Below, in pieces: positions 17,008-24,802 of a stretch of 64,000 bases of DNA. The notes below the pieces were generated by a model that searched no databases, had not been told where the DNA came from, and saw nothing but the letters and a program-made list of their open reading frames with translations. Positions within the stretch are counted from its first letter, which is position 1, and every line of letters begins with the position of its first letter. The translations under genes were made by a program, and so were the position numbers. Origin of the DNA: Streptomyces sp. NRRL B-24484 (GTDB lineage: Bacteria > Actinomycetota > Actinomycetes > Streptomycetales > Streptomycetaceae); the NCBI RefSeq assembly GCF_000717715.1, contig NZ_JOAI01000011.1:106189-170188 (forward strand), in the 5' to 3' direction.

Positions 17008-17396
17008 CCGCCCCGCGGTCGATGCCCGGAGGACGGCGTCGGGCCGCGTGCGCCGCGCCCACCGGTCGGCCGCCCGCGCCGCACTCCTCGTCCGCCGACG
17101 CGACCTCGCCGACGCGACCCCGTCGATGCCCGAGCCCGACCGGGCCGCCCGAGCCGCGGCGCGCCCGGCGCCGTCCCCCGGGCCACCCGGGTGGGCGAAC
17201 CGTCGGCCCGGACCTTGATCGCCCCGTCACGGGCGGCCGGACCGCGCGCCGCGCCGGGTGTCCGCCCGACCACCGGCCGTGTGCCGCGCCCCGCCCGCTG
17301 CGCTCCGGTCGCTCCTGTCCGCTCTGCCGGATTTAGCCTGAGATGCCCTGACCAAGACGGGCAGGCTGCTACCCGTCCGGCTGCTGGAGGTGTCAC
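17008..17396. other. Intergenic region without a recognisable gene
   Basis: I see no convincing coding frame in these 389 bp; the open frames are low-complexity Pro/Arg/Ala. The right end holds TTAGCCTGAG (a possible -10, TAGCCT near 17336) and the GGAGG ribosome-binding site for the aminotransferase gene. Confidence 0.5.
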
Positions 17397-18521
17397 GTGG
17401 GGGTACCCGCGGCTCGCATCGTGTTCGACGAGGCCGACCGGGCGGCGGCAGCCGAAGCGGTCGAGGAGATCCTCGCCACCGGCGCGCTGACCCTCGGCCC
17501 GTGGACGGAGCGGTTCGAGGAGGCCTTCGCGGCCGAGCACGGGGCCGCCCACGCGGTCGCCGTCTCCAGCGGCACCGCCGCCCTCGAGGTCCTGCTGCGC
17601 ACCGTCGGCGTCCGCGGCCGCGACGTCGTCGTCCCCGCCGTCACCTTCTACGCCACCGGCGCCGCCGTCCTGCACGCGGGCGGCAACCCGGTGATGGCCG
17701 ACGTCGACCCCGCCACCCTCGCCCTCAGCCCCGCCACGCTGGAGGCCGCCCTCACCCCGGACACCGCCGCCGTCGTCCTCGTCCACATCGGCGGCCTGAT
17801 CACCCCCGAGGCGGACGCCCTGCGCGTCCTGTGCGACGCCCGCGGCATCGCCCTGGTCGAGGACGCCGCCCACGCCCACGGCAGCAGCTACGACGGCCGC
17901 GCCGCCGGCAGCTTCGGACTCGGCGGGGCCTTCTCCTTCTACCCGACGAAGGTCGTCACCAGTGGCGAGGGCGGCATGATCCTCACCGGCTCCGCCGAGG
18001 TCCGCGACGAGGCCCGGATCTACCGCGACCAGGGCAAGGGCTCCTTCACCACCAACCACCACGTCCGGCAGGGCTACGCCTGGCGGCTCGGCGAACTCAA
18101 CGCCGCCGTCGGCACCATCCACCTGCGCCGCCTCAAGGAGTTCGTCGAGGCCCGCCGCGAGGCCGCCCGCCGCTACGACGCCGCCCTCGCCGCCGTCCCC
18201 GGCCTCGACGTGCTGCCGGAACCCCCCGGCTGCCGCAGCAACATCTACAAGTACATCGTGCTGCTGCCGCCCGGCACCGACCGCGCCCGCTTCAAGCGCG
18301 AGGTCCACGACGGCTTCGGCGTCCGCCTCGCGGGCGAGGTCTACGACCTGCCGCTGCACCGCCAGCCGGTCTTCGGCCCCTACCAGGGACCGCCGCTGCC
18401 CGTCTCCGAGGACGTCTGCGCCCGCCAGATCTGCCTGCCCGTCCACTCCGACATGACCGAGGACGAGACCACCCGAGTGATCGAGGCCGTCACGGCCGTC
18501 CACCGCCGTCTGGCCCGATGA
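17397..18521 (+). CDS. DegT/DnrJ/EryC1/StrS-family aminotransferase
   Basis: 374 residues. It is a PLP-dependent sugar aminotransferase: the Schiff-base lysine is K185 in FYPTKVVTSGEGG, the cofactor-binding aspartate is D156 in VEDAAHAHGS, and S58-G59-T60 (SSGTAALEVL) binds the phosphate. Enzymes of this family aminate keto-sugars, usually nucleotide-activated, or related cyclitols. The start is the GTG at 17397 behind GGAGG. It is followed after 13 bp by the epimerase gene and then by a glycosyltransferase gene, so it probably supplies an amino-sugar donor or precursor. The keto-substrate cannot be named from sequence. Confidence 0.92.
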   Translation: MGVPAARIVFDEADRAAAAEAVEEILATGALTLGPWTERFEEAFAAEHGAAHAVAVSSGTAALEVLLRTVGVRGRDVVVPAVTFYATGAAVLHAGGNPVMADVDPATLALSPATLEAALTPDTAAVVLVHIGGLITPEADALRVLCDARGIALVEDAAHAHGSSYDGRAAGSFGLGGAFSFYPTKVVTSGEGGMILTGSAEVRDEARIYRDQGKGSFTTNHHVRQGYAWRLGELNAAVGTIHLRRLKEFVEARREAARRYDAALAAVPGLDVLPEPPGCRSNIYKYIVLLPPGTDRARFKREVHDGFGVRLAGEVYDLPLHRQPVFGPYQGPPLPVSEDVCARQICLPVHSDMTEDETTRVIEAVTAVHRRLAR

Positions 18522-18534
18522 AGGAGGAGGCACC

Positions 18535-19485
18535 ATGCGCGTAGCCGTCACCGGAGGCTGCGGATTCATCGGTTCGCACGTCGTCGACCGGCTGGTCACC
18601 GCCGGCCACGACGTGCTCGTACTGGACACCACCGACCAGTACCTCAACCCCGCCGCCGAGCACGCCCGCGTCGACGTCCTCGACCTGCCCGCCCTCACCG
18701 CCGCCCTCAACGGCGCCGAGGTGGTCTTCCACCTCGCCGCCATGGCCGACGTCGAGAAGGTCGCCGCCGACCCCGTCCGCGCCGTCCGGGTCAACATCGA
18801 CGGCACCGCCACCGTCCTGGAGGCCGCCCGCCTCGCCGGGCTCAGCCGCACCGTCCTCGCCAGCACCGTCTGGGTCTACGGCGCCGCCCAGGCCGAACCC
18901 GGGCCCGACGGCGGCGAACTCGACGAACACGTCCCCGTCGACCTCGAACGCAGCGGCCACCTCTACGTGGCCAGCAAGCTCGCCGCCGAGATGCTCGTGC
19001 ACAGCTACCGCGAGCTCTACGGCCACCACTTCACCATCCTCCGCTACGGCATCCCCTACGGGCCGCGGATGCGCGACGAACTCGTCGTCGCCCGGTTCGT
19101 GAAGGCCGCCCTGCGGAACGAACCCATCACCATCGCCGGCGACGGCCGCCAGACCCGCAACTTCGTCTACGTCGAGGACCTCGCCGACGCGCACGTGCAC
19201 GCCCTCTCGCCGGACGCCCAGGACGAGACCTTCGCCCTGGAGGGCCCCACCGCCGTCTCGATCCGCCAGATCGCCGACACCGTCGACCGCCTGCTCGGCC
19301 CCGTCGCCATCGAGCACATCGAGGCCCGCCCCGCCGACTACACCCCGCGCCGGATCTCCGCCGCCCGCGCCAAGCGGCTGCTCGGCTGGTCCCCGCAGAC
19401 CAGCTTCACCGACGGCGTCAGCCGGTACGTCGACTGGCACCGCGCCCAGGACGACCCGCCCGCACCCCCGCGGCCCGGCCGCTGA
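18535..19485 (+). CDS. NAD-dependent epimerase/dehydratase
   Basis: 316 residues of the extended SDR type. The Rossmann motif GGCGFIG is at 7-13, the catalytic triad is S110/T111, Y144 and K148 (LYVASK), and the C-terminal substrate domain ends with LLGWSPQTSF, typical for UDP- or dTDP-sugar enzymes. It could be a 4-epimerase, a 4,6-dehydratase or a decarboxylase. It lies 13 bp after the aminotransferase gene and 17 bp before the glycosyltransferase gene, forming a three-gene operon that plausibly makes and transfers an unusual sugar. Confidence 0.92.
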   Translation: MRVAVTGGCGFIGSHVVDRLVTAGHDVLVLDTTDQYLNPAAEHARVDVLDLPALTAALNGAEVVFHLAAMADVEKVAADPVRAVRVNIDGTATVLEAARLAGLSRTVLASTVWVYGAAQAEPGPDGGELDEHVPVDLERSGHLYVASKLAAEMLVHSYRELYGHHFTILRYGIPYGPRMRDELVVARFVKAALRNEPITIAGDGRQTRNFVYVEDLADAHVHALSPDAQDETFALEGPTAVSIRQIADTVDRLLGPVAIEHIEARPADYTPRRISAARAKRLLGWSPQTSFTDGVSRYVDWHRAQDDPPAPPRPGR

Positions 19486-19502
19486 ACCGGCCGGAGCCGC
19501 CC

Positions 19503-20597
19503 GTGCCCACCGCACTGCTGATCTCCGGATCGATCGGCCAGGGCCACGACGTCATGGCCGAGGCCTGCGCCGACACCCTGCGCGCCGGCGGCTGGACCAC
19601 CACCACCGTCGACGCCATGGCGCTCCTCGGCAGCACCGCCGGCCGGGCCGGCGAAGCCGTCTTCCGCCGCATGCACGACCTGCCGGGCCTCTACGACGCC
19701 TTCCACTTCGCCGCCCTGCGCCCCGGCAGCCGGCTCGCGCTGCTCGCCGACTCCGCCGCCCGCGCCCGGCTCACCCGACAGGTCCGGGTGCTGCTCGACC
19801 GGCACCGCCCCGACCTGGTGGTGTCCGTCTTCGCCACCGCCACCTCCGCCGTCAACGACCTGCGCGCCGGACGGCCCGGGATGCGGCACTTCGTGTTCTG
19901 CACCGACGTCACCCCGCACCGCCTCTGGGTCCAGGACGGCACCGACCTCTTCCTGGTCACCTCCGAGGTCGCGGCCTGCGCCGTCCGCCGCTACCGGCCC
20001 GACGCGCCGACCGCCGTGGTGCCGCCGCCGCTGCGCGAGCCGTTCTACCGGGCGCCCGGGCGCGCCGAGGCCCGCGCCGGACTCGGCGTCCCCGACGACG
20101 CGCCGTGCGTGCTGCTGATGTCCGGCTCCTGGGGCCTCGGCCCGCTCGCGAGCACCGCCTCGGCGATCGCCGACGCCGGACCGCACGTCCTGGCGGTGGC
20201 CGGCCGCAACCCCGCCCTGGAGCGCCGGCTGCGCGCCGCCGCGGAACGGCAGCCCCGGGTGCACGCCTTCGGCTGGACGGACCGCATCCCCGCCCTGATG
20301 GCCGCCGCAGACCTGGTCGTCACCAGCTCCGGCGACACCTGCAGCGAGGCCCGGGCGCTCGGCCGCCGCCTGCTGCTGCTCGACACCGTCCAGGGCCACG
20401 GCCGCGACAACCTCCAGCACGAACTGGAGCTCGGCCACGCCGACGTCACCTCCGCCCGCCCCGACGAGATCGCCCGCAACGCCCTCGCCGCCCTCCGCCG
20501 CCCGGCCCCCGCCCCCTCGCCCAGCGCCACGCCGGACGCCTGGCGCACCGCCTTCGAGGCCGCACTGGCCCGGGTCGGACTGACGACCGCCGCCTGA
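19503..20597 (+). CDS. Glycosyltransferase, MGDG-synthase/GT28-like
   Basis: 364 residues. The N-terminus (SGSIGQGHDVMAEACAD, about 8-24) matches the MGDG_synth domain (G-x-GH near the lipid-acceptor site). The C-terminal half is a GT-B nucleotide-sugar domain with MSGSWGLGPL, FGWTDRIPALMAAADLVVTS and GDTCSEAR. This family moves a hexose from UDP-sugar onto diacylglycerol or another lipid at the membrane face. With the aminotransferase and epimerase upstream and a deacetylase facing it, an aminoglycolipid product is plausible (inference). Confidence 0.88.
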   Translation: MPTALLISGSIGQGHDVMAEACADTLRAGGWTTTTVDAMALLGSTAGRAGEAVFRRMHDLPGLYDAFHFAALRPGSRLALLADSAARARLTRQVRVLLDRHRPDLVVSVFATATSAVNDLRAGRPGMRHFVFCTDVTPHRLWVQDGTDLFLVTSEVAACAVRRYRPDAPTAVVPPPLREPFYRAPGRAEARAGLGVPDDAPCVLLMSGSWGLGPLASTASAIADAGPHVLAVAGRNPALERRLRAAAERQPRVHAFGWTDRIPALMAAADLVVTSSGDTCSEARALGRRLLLLDTVQGHGRDNLQHELELGHADVTSARPDEIARNALAALRRPAPAPSPSATPDAWRTAFEAALARVGLTTAA

Positions 20598-20647
20598 GGC
20601 CGCCGACCGGTCCTGTGCGGCCCGGGAGGCCCGTGCCGCTCAGGCGG
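20590..20647. terminator. Shared inverted repeat at convergent gene ends
   Basis: CCGCCTGAG (20590-20598) and CTCAGGCGG (20639-20647) are perfect complements, and each contains the stop codon of one of the two convergent genes. A transcript from either side could fold here, consistent with a bidirectional terminator. The loop is long (40 nt). Confidence 0.45.
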
Positions 20648-21380
20648 TTCGGGTGGCGAGGCCGTGGTCGCGCAGCGGGCCCAGGGCCAGGCCGAGGGCG
20701 GTGCACCGGCCGGCGACGGCCGGCAGCGCGCCGAGCGCGGACCGCCAGGAGCCCGGCGCGGAGGTGCAGTCGGAGTCGTGCAGCAGCACCGTCGCCCCGC
20801 CGCGCAGTCCGGGCCGGAGCGCGCGGTACACCGAGTCCGGCGAGGCGCGGGCGGTCCAGTCCCGACCGCAGGCCGTCCACAGCACCGTCCGCAGGCCCAG
20901 CCGGTGCGCGGCCGCGGCGAGGCCCGAACTCAGCACCCCGTACGGCGGCCGGTACCAGCGGGGAGGGACCCCGCACAGCTCGGTGACGGCCGCGGCGGTG
21001 GCCCGCAGTTCGGCGAGGTCCCGCCCGGGCCGCGGGTACAGCGGACGCCGGTGGTGCCAGCCGTGCACGCCGACCTCGTGGCCGCGCCGGACGAGCTCGC
21101 GGCCGAGCTCCGGGGAACGCTCCAGCATGCTGCCGAGGACGAAGAACGTCGCCCGCACCCCGAGCGCGTCCAGCGCCGCCAGGAAGTCCGGCGTGCTCTC
21201 CGGGTCCGGTCCGTCGTCGAAGGTCAGCGCGACGTGGCCGGGCGCACCGTGGCCCGCGGTGCGCCGGGCCACGAGCCGGCCGACCGGCGGCAGCCGGGTC
21301 ACCGCCGGCGCCAGGTGCAGCACCTCGACACCGGCCGCCGCGGCGCCGGCCGCGGCCGCCCAGCGGGCCGGGCCCCTCAC
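20640..21380 (-). CDS. Polysaccharide deacetylase family protein (NodB domain)
   Basis: 246 residues. The NodB motifs are visible: TFDDGPD (53-59, catalytic/metal aspartates), H106 and H110 (HGWHH) completing the Asp-His-His metal triad, and RPPYG (144-148). An alanine-rich hydrophobic N-terminus (about 7-30) may be a membrane anchor, so it could act outside the cell. The family removes N-acetyl groups from chitin-like or glycan substrates, including precursors such as GlcNAc-PI-type glycolipids. Its GTG start overlaps the SDR stop by 4 bp (GTGA), so the two are co-translated. Confidence 0.92.
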   Translation of the reverse strand: MRGPARWAAAAGAAAAGVEVLHLAPAVTRLPPVGRLVARRTAGHGAPGHVALTFDDGPDPESTPDFLAALDALGVRATFFVLGSMLERSPELGRELVRRGHEVGVHGWHHRRPLYPRPGRDLAELRATAAAVTELCGVPPRWYRPPYGVLSSGLAAAAHRLGLRTVLWTACGRDWTARASPDSVYRALRPGLRGGATVLLHDSDCTSAPGSWRSALGALPAVAGRCTALGLALGPLRDHGLATRTA

Positions 21381-22201
21381 GCGAACCGGTCCGCCAACCG
21401 CCGGAACACGCCCGGGGCGACGCCGTGCAGCCGGGCCGGCAGGGCCAGCCAGTGCGGGGCGAACACCCGGCTGCGGTTGCCGGTGATGGTCCGGGCGATC
21501 GAGTCAGCGATGGACTCCGGCGGCAGCGGCCGGGGTCGGGTGCGGTGGAACGGCGTGCCGCGGCGGGCGAAGAACGGCGTGTCGACGGCGCCCGGCAGGA
21601 TGATCCGGACCCCGACCCCGGTGCCGCGCAGCTCGTACCAGAGGCTCTCGGCGAACAGCGACAGCCCGCCCTTCACCGCGGCGTACGCGGCCTCGCCGCC
21701 CACGCCGACCTGGCCGGCCATCGACCCGAGCAGCACGATCCGGCCGTGGCCGCGCTCCAGCATGCCGGGCAGCAGTGCCCGGGACAGCTGCAGCGGCGCG
21801 GCGAGGTCCACCGTCACCATCTCGTCGAGGACCTCCGGCGGCATCCCGGCGAACGGCCCGCGCCAGCCGATCCCCGCACTGGCCACCAGCGCGTCCACCC
21901 GCCCGGCCGTGGCCAGCGCCCGCTCGGCGAGCCGCTGCGGCCCACCGGCACCGTTGAGGTCCTCGGCGAGGACCCGGCCGCCCGTCCGGGCCGCGACGGT
22001 GTGCAGCCGGGGGGCGTCGGTGCCGGACAGCAGCAGCGACCACCCCATGGCGTGCAGCCGGTCGGCGGTGGCCGCGCCGATCCCGGAGGACGCGCCGGTG
22101 ATCAGGGCGACCGGCCGGACCGGGCGCACGGCGCGTCCGTCGGCGGCCGTCGTCGCGGCGGTGCGGGTCTCGGTGCTGTCGTCGATGCTCACCTGGGTCA
22201 C
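21377..22201 (-). CDS. Short-chain dehydrogenase/reductase
   Basis: 274 residues, classical SDR. The cofactor motif TGASSGIG is at 35-42, NAG is degenerate (ASAGIG), the serine is in LLGSMAG, and YAAVK carries the catalytic Tyr/Lys. The GTG at 22199-22201 overlaps the stop of the upstream membrane-protein gene (GTGA), and the stop overlaps the deacetylase start. A GTG three codons inside (22190-22192) is an alternative. The coupling of membrane protein, SDR and deacetylase argues for one pathway, probably lipid- or glycan-related. Confidence 0.9.
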   Translation of the reverse strand: MTQVSIDDSTETRTAATTAADGRAVRPVRPVALITGASSGIGAATADRLHAMGWSLLLSGTDAPRLHTVAARTGGRVLAEDLNGAGGPQRLAERALATAGRVDALVASAGIGWRGPFAGMPPEVLDEMVTVDLAAPLQLSRALLPGMLERGHGRIVLLGSMAGQVGVGGEAAYAAVKGGLSLFAESLWYELRGTGVGVRIILPGAVDTPFFARRGTPFHRTRPRPLPPESIADSIARTITGNRSRVFAPHWLALPARLHGVAPGVFRRLADRFA

Positions 22202-23262
22202 CTGTCTGCGGTGCGGGGGAGGGGGGCGGGGGCCGGTGCGCCGGTCGCGTCGGTGGACGGAGCGGGAGCGGGTGGTGCGTTGGTGACGGGTGCGTGGGTC
22301 GGCGCCGCATCGCCGGGTGGTGCACCGGTCGGCGGTGGGCGGGGCGCGTCCGGCGGCGCCTCGACGTCGCCGAACCGGGCGAGGACGACGGTGCCCGCGA
22401 CCGCGGCGGTGAAGCCGGCCAGCGCGGCCCAGCCGGCGCCCGGCCGGGCCTGGTCGCCGAGGGCCAGCACACCGACCAGCGCCGGGCCGAAGGTCTCCGC
22501 GACGGTCCCCGCGGCGGTCGCCGCCGTCACACTGCCGCGCTGCAGCGCCAGCGCGAAGGCCAGATAGCCGCCGAGCCCGCCGAGGACCAGCGCGTACGTC
22601 GCCGGATCGGCGAGCACCGCACCGATGCCCGACACGTCCAGGACCCGCACCGCCAGACTGGTGATGCCGAAGCCGACACCGCTGAGCACGCCCAGGGCCA
22701 CGGCCGCCGCGCCGCCCCGGCGCCGGGCCAGCAGGACGGTGAGCAGCAGCATGACGACCGCCGTGGCCAGCAGCGCCGCGTGGAACGCCGGCCCGGCGTG
22801 GTTGCGGCCGTCCGGGCCGGAGGCGAAGGCCAGCAGGGTGAGCCCCGCGACGACGGCCGCGATGCCGGCCAGGTCGCTGCGGTGCAGCCGGGCGCCCAGC
22901 AGCCAGACCGCGGCGCCCGCCGTGACGGCGAGACCGGCGTTGGTCACCGCCTGGACGAAGAAGAGGGGCATGGTGCGAAGCGCGACGATGCTCAGCGCGA
23001 AGCCGGCGATGTCCAGACCGGTGCCCAGCAGGAACGGGCCCGAACGGGCCAGCCGGACGAGCAGGCCCGGGCGCACCCGGTCGGCGGTCGGCGCGGCCCG
23101 CGCGCCGCGGGCCTGGAACACGCACGCGAAGCCGAAGCACACGGCCGCCGCGAGCGCGGTGGCGAGTCCCAGAAGCACGGCTGCTCCAATCCCGCCGGGG
23201 CCGCCCCGCACGGCCGGACCGCCCGCCCCACTGCGACGGGATCCACCCTCAGTCTGTGCCAC
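22198..23262 (-). CDS. Multi-spanning membrane protein, DMT/EamA-like
   Basis: About 354 residues with roughly nine or ten hydrophobic helices from GAAVLLGLATALAAAVCFGF onward, and a long Pro/Ala/Thr-rich cytoplasmic tail (last 50 residues). The pattern resembles drug/metabolite-type transporters of actinobacteria, which may move small metabolites or flip lipids. The start is uncertain: GTG 23262 is used, and GTG 23209-23211 would remove 17 residues just ahead of the first helix. It is the first gene of the coupled three-gene unit with the SDR and deacetylase. Confidence 0.75.
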   Translation of the reverse strand: MAQTEGGSRRSGAGGPAVRGGPGGIGAAVLLGLATALAAAVCFGFACVFQARGARAAPTADRVRPGLLVRLARSGPFLLGTGLDIAGFALSIVALRTMPLFFVQAVTNAGLAVTAGAAVWLLGARLHRSDLAGIAAVVAGLTLLAFASGPDGRNHAGPAFHAALLATAVVMLLLTVLLARRRGGAAAVALGVLSGVGFGITSLAVRVLDVSGIGAVLADPATYALVLGGLGGYLAFALALQRGSVTAATAAGTVAETFGPALVGVLALGDQARPGAGWAALAGFTAAVAGTVVLARFGDVEAPPDAPRPPPTGAPPGDAAPTHAPVTNAPPAPAPSTDATGAPAPAPLPRTADR

Positions 23263-23300
23263 CCCCCGGCACCGTGCAGCCCGCTGCGGCTCAGGGACGG

Positions 23301-23419
23301 ATCGGGCCGAGTCAGGTTGGGGGCGCGGGGAACTGCGCAACCCGGATGCGGCTCACCGTGCGAACCAGGGCTCGGCCCGATCGCGTCACCGTGACCCGTC
23401 CCGGGCTGCGCAGTTCTCC
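23301..23419. other. Structured intergenic element with interleaved inverted repeats
   Basis: Arm A ATCGGGCCGAG (23301-23311) is complementary to A' CTCGGCCCGAT (23371-23381). Arm B GGGGAACTGCGCA (23327-23339) is nearly complementary to B' TGCGCAGTTCTCC (23407-23419). The order A-B-A'-B' is that of a pseudoknot. A small palindrome GTCAC-C-GTGAC lies inside near 23385-23395. It sits between two genes of the same strand (ROK kinase and membrane protein) and contains a copy of a dispersed repeat. Confidence 0.55.
23320..23370 (+). repeat. Dispersed 51-bp intergenic repeat, copy 1
   Basis: Copy 1 reads GGGGCGCGGGGAACTGCGC at its left end and ACCAGGG at its right end. By hand alignment it matches the copy at 42914-42964 (minus strand) at 42 of 51 positions without gaps. 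GGGGAACTGCGC-type repeats are common between streptomycete genes; their function is not established. Confidence 0.75.
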
Positions 23420-23475
23420 CCCAGCCTTCGGCCGGGAGGTGTGCCCCCACGCGTCCCTGGTGTGGCTTGCCCTGA

Positions 23476-24465
23476 TCAGTGCACGGCGGCGGCGAGGGCG
23501 GGGAGGGCGAGTGCGGCGGCGCCGATCAGGCCGGCGTCGGTGCCGAGGGCGGCGGGGGCGAGAACGACGTGGGCGGCGAAGGGGAGGGTGGCGTACGCGG
23601 CGAGGTGGCGGCGGAGCGGTTCGAAGAGGATGTCGCCGGCCTGGGAGACGCCGCCGCCGACGACGGCGGCGTCGATCTCGACCAGGGCCGCGGTGGCGGC
23701 GATGCCGGCGGCGAGGGCGCGGGCCGCGCGGTCGTAGGCGCGGAGGGCGAGCGGATCGCCGAGCCGAGCGGCGGTCGCGACGGCGGCGGCCGACGTGTCA
23801 CCGTGCGGTGCACGCCAGCCGCTGTCGACGGCCGTCCGGGAGATGGCGGTGCCGCTGGCGAGTCCTTCCAGACAGCCGCGTGAGCCACAGGGACACGGGC
23901 GCCCGGCGAAGTCGACGCTGATGTGGCCGAGGTGGCCGGCGTTGCCGCTCGGGCCGGTGTGCAGGCGGCCGTCGAGGACGAGCCCGGCTCCGACGCCGGT
24001 GGAGACCACCAGGCACAGGGAGTTGCGGTACGGGCGGGCTGCGCCGCGCCAGTGCTCGGCCGCGGTCATGGCGATGGCGTCACCGCCGAGGACGACCGGC
24101 AGACCGTCGACCGCACGGTGCGCGGTGACCTCCGCGTGGAGCGGGAAGGCCCGCCAGGAGGGGATGTTGACGGGGCTGACGGTGCCCGCCCGGGTGTCGA
24201 CGGGGCCGGCGCTGCCGATGCCCACCGCGCGGACGCAGGCCCACAGCGGGTGGACCGCGAGGGCGTCGAGGACCGACTCCACCGCGTCCCGCATCTCCCG
24301 GGCGCTGCCCCTGGCGGGAGTGGGCAGCTGGACGTGGTGCAGCAGGGTGCCGTCCGCGTCGACCAGGCCGCCGGCGATCTTGGTCCCGCCGATGTCCAGT
24401 GCTGCCAGCAGGGGCTTGGCGATGGTGCGCCGGTCGTCGACCGCGAGGGCCTTGTTGTAACTCAT
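23476..24465 (-). CDS. ROK-family sugar kinase
   Basis: 329 residues. The ATP motif DIGGTK is at 24-29, the ROK signature and zinc-binding cysteines are in CPCGSRGCLEG, and no N-terminal DNA-binding domain is present, so it is a kinase rather than a repressor. ROK kinases phosphorylate glucose, fructose, mannose or N-acyl-hexosamines at C6. The gene is divergent from the mannan-oligosaccharide transporter operon, and manA is nearby, so mannose is the most likely substrate (inference). The ATG at 24463-24465 has a GGAG site; upstream ATGs lack support. Confidence 0.9.
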   Translation of the reverse strand: MSYNKALAVDDRRTIAKPLLAALDIGGTKIAGGLVDADGTLLHHVQLPTPARGSAREMRDAVESVLDALAVHPLWACVRAVGIGSAGPVDTRAGTVSPVNIPSWRAFPLHAEVTAHRAVDGLPVVLGGDAIAMTAAEHWRGAARPYRNSLCLVVSTGVGAGLVLDGRLHTGPSGNAGHLGHISVDFAGRPCPCGSRGCLEGLASGTAISRTAVDSGWRAPHGDTSAAAVATAARLGDPLALRAYDRAARALAAGIAATAALVEIDAAVVGGGVSQAGDILFEPLRRHLAAYATLPFAAHVVLAPAALGTDAGLIGAAALALPALAAAVH

Positions 24466-24802
24466 CGTGACGTCTCCGCGGGTGTGACGGGGGAACGTCC
24501 GGCGCTCGGGCAGGGCTGCGCCGGGTCGGTCCGCTCGATTCTGGAGCGCCGATGACAACGATGTCCAGGCCGACCGCCCGACGGTCCCCGGACGAGACTG
24601 AATCGTCATTAGGTTAGGCAATCGTTTAGTAAATTAGGTGCTGCTTGTTAACAGAAGCCCTGAATATCAATCTTGACCGGTCTATGGACAGGCCGGAAAG
24701 TGACGTCTACGTTAAGCAGCCAGCAGCCGAGACAGGTCGCCGCGTCGGCTCCGGCGGCTGCTCCCCGACCACCAGGACGATCAGCGCGAAGGACGGACGA
24801 AG
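24466..24802. promoter_or_regulatory. Divergent promoter region with LacI-type operator
   Basis: This 337-bp region separates the ROK kinase gene from the transporter operon. It contains an unusually AT-rich stretch (about 24605-24665, with ATTAGG twice) and the near-palindrome TTGACCGGTCTA (24673-24684). That palindrome is followed by TGGACAG, which recurs in the beta-mannosidase promoter as TAGACAG. The CG-centred palindrome is typical of LacI-family operators. A clear -10/-35 pair could not be fixed. Confidence 0.6.

Noticed and set aside
24673..24690. Resemblance of ACCGGTCTATGGACA to a DasR (dre) site
   Set aside because: Only one half fits the dre consensus; the CG-centred symmetry and the matching sites before other mannan genes fit LacI operators better.
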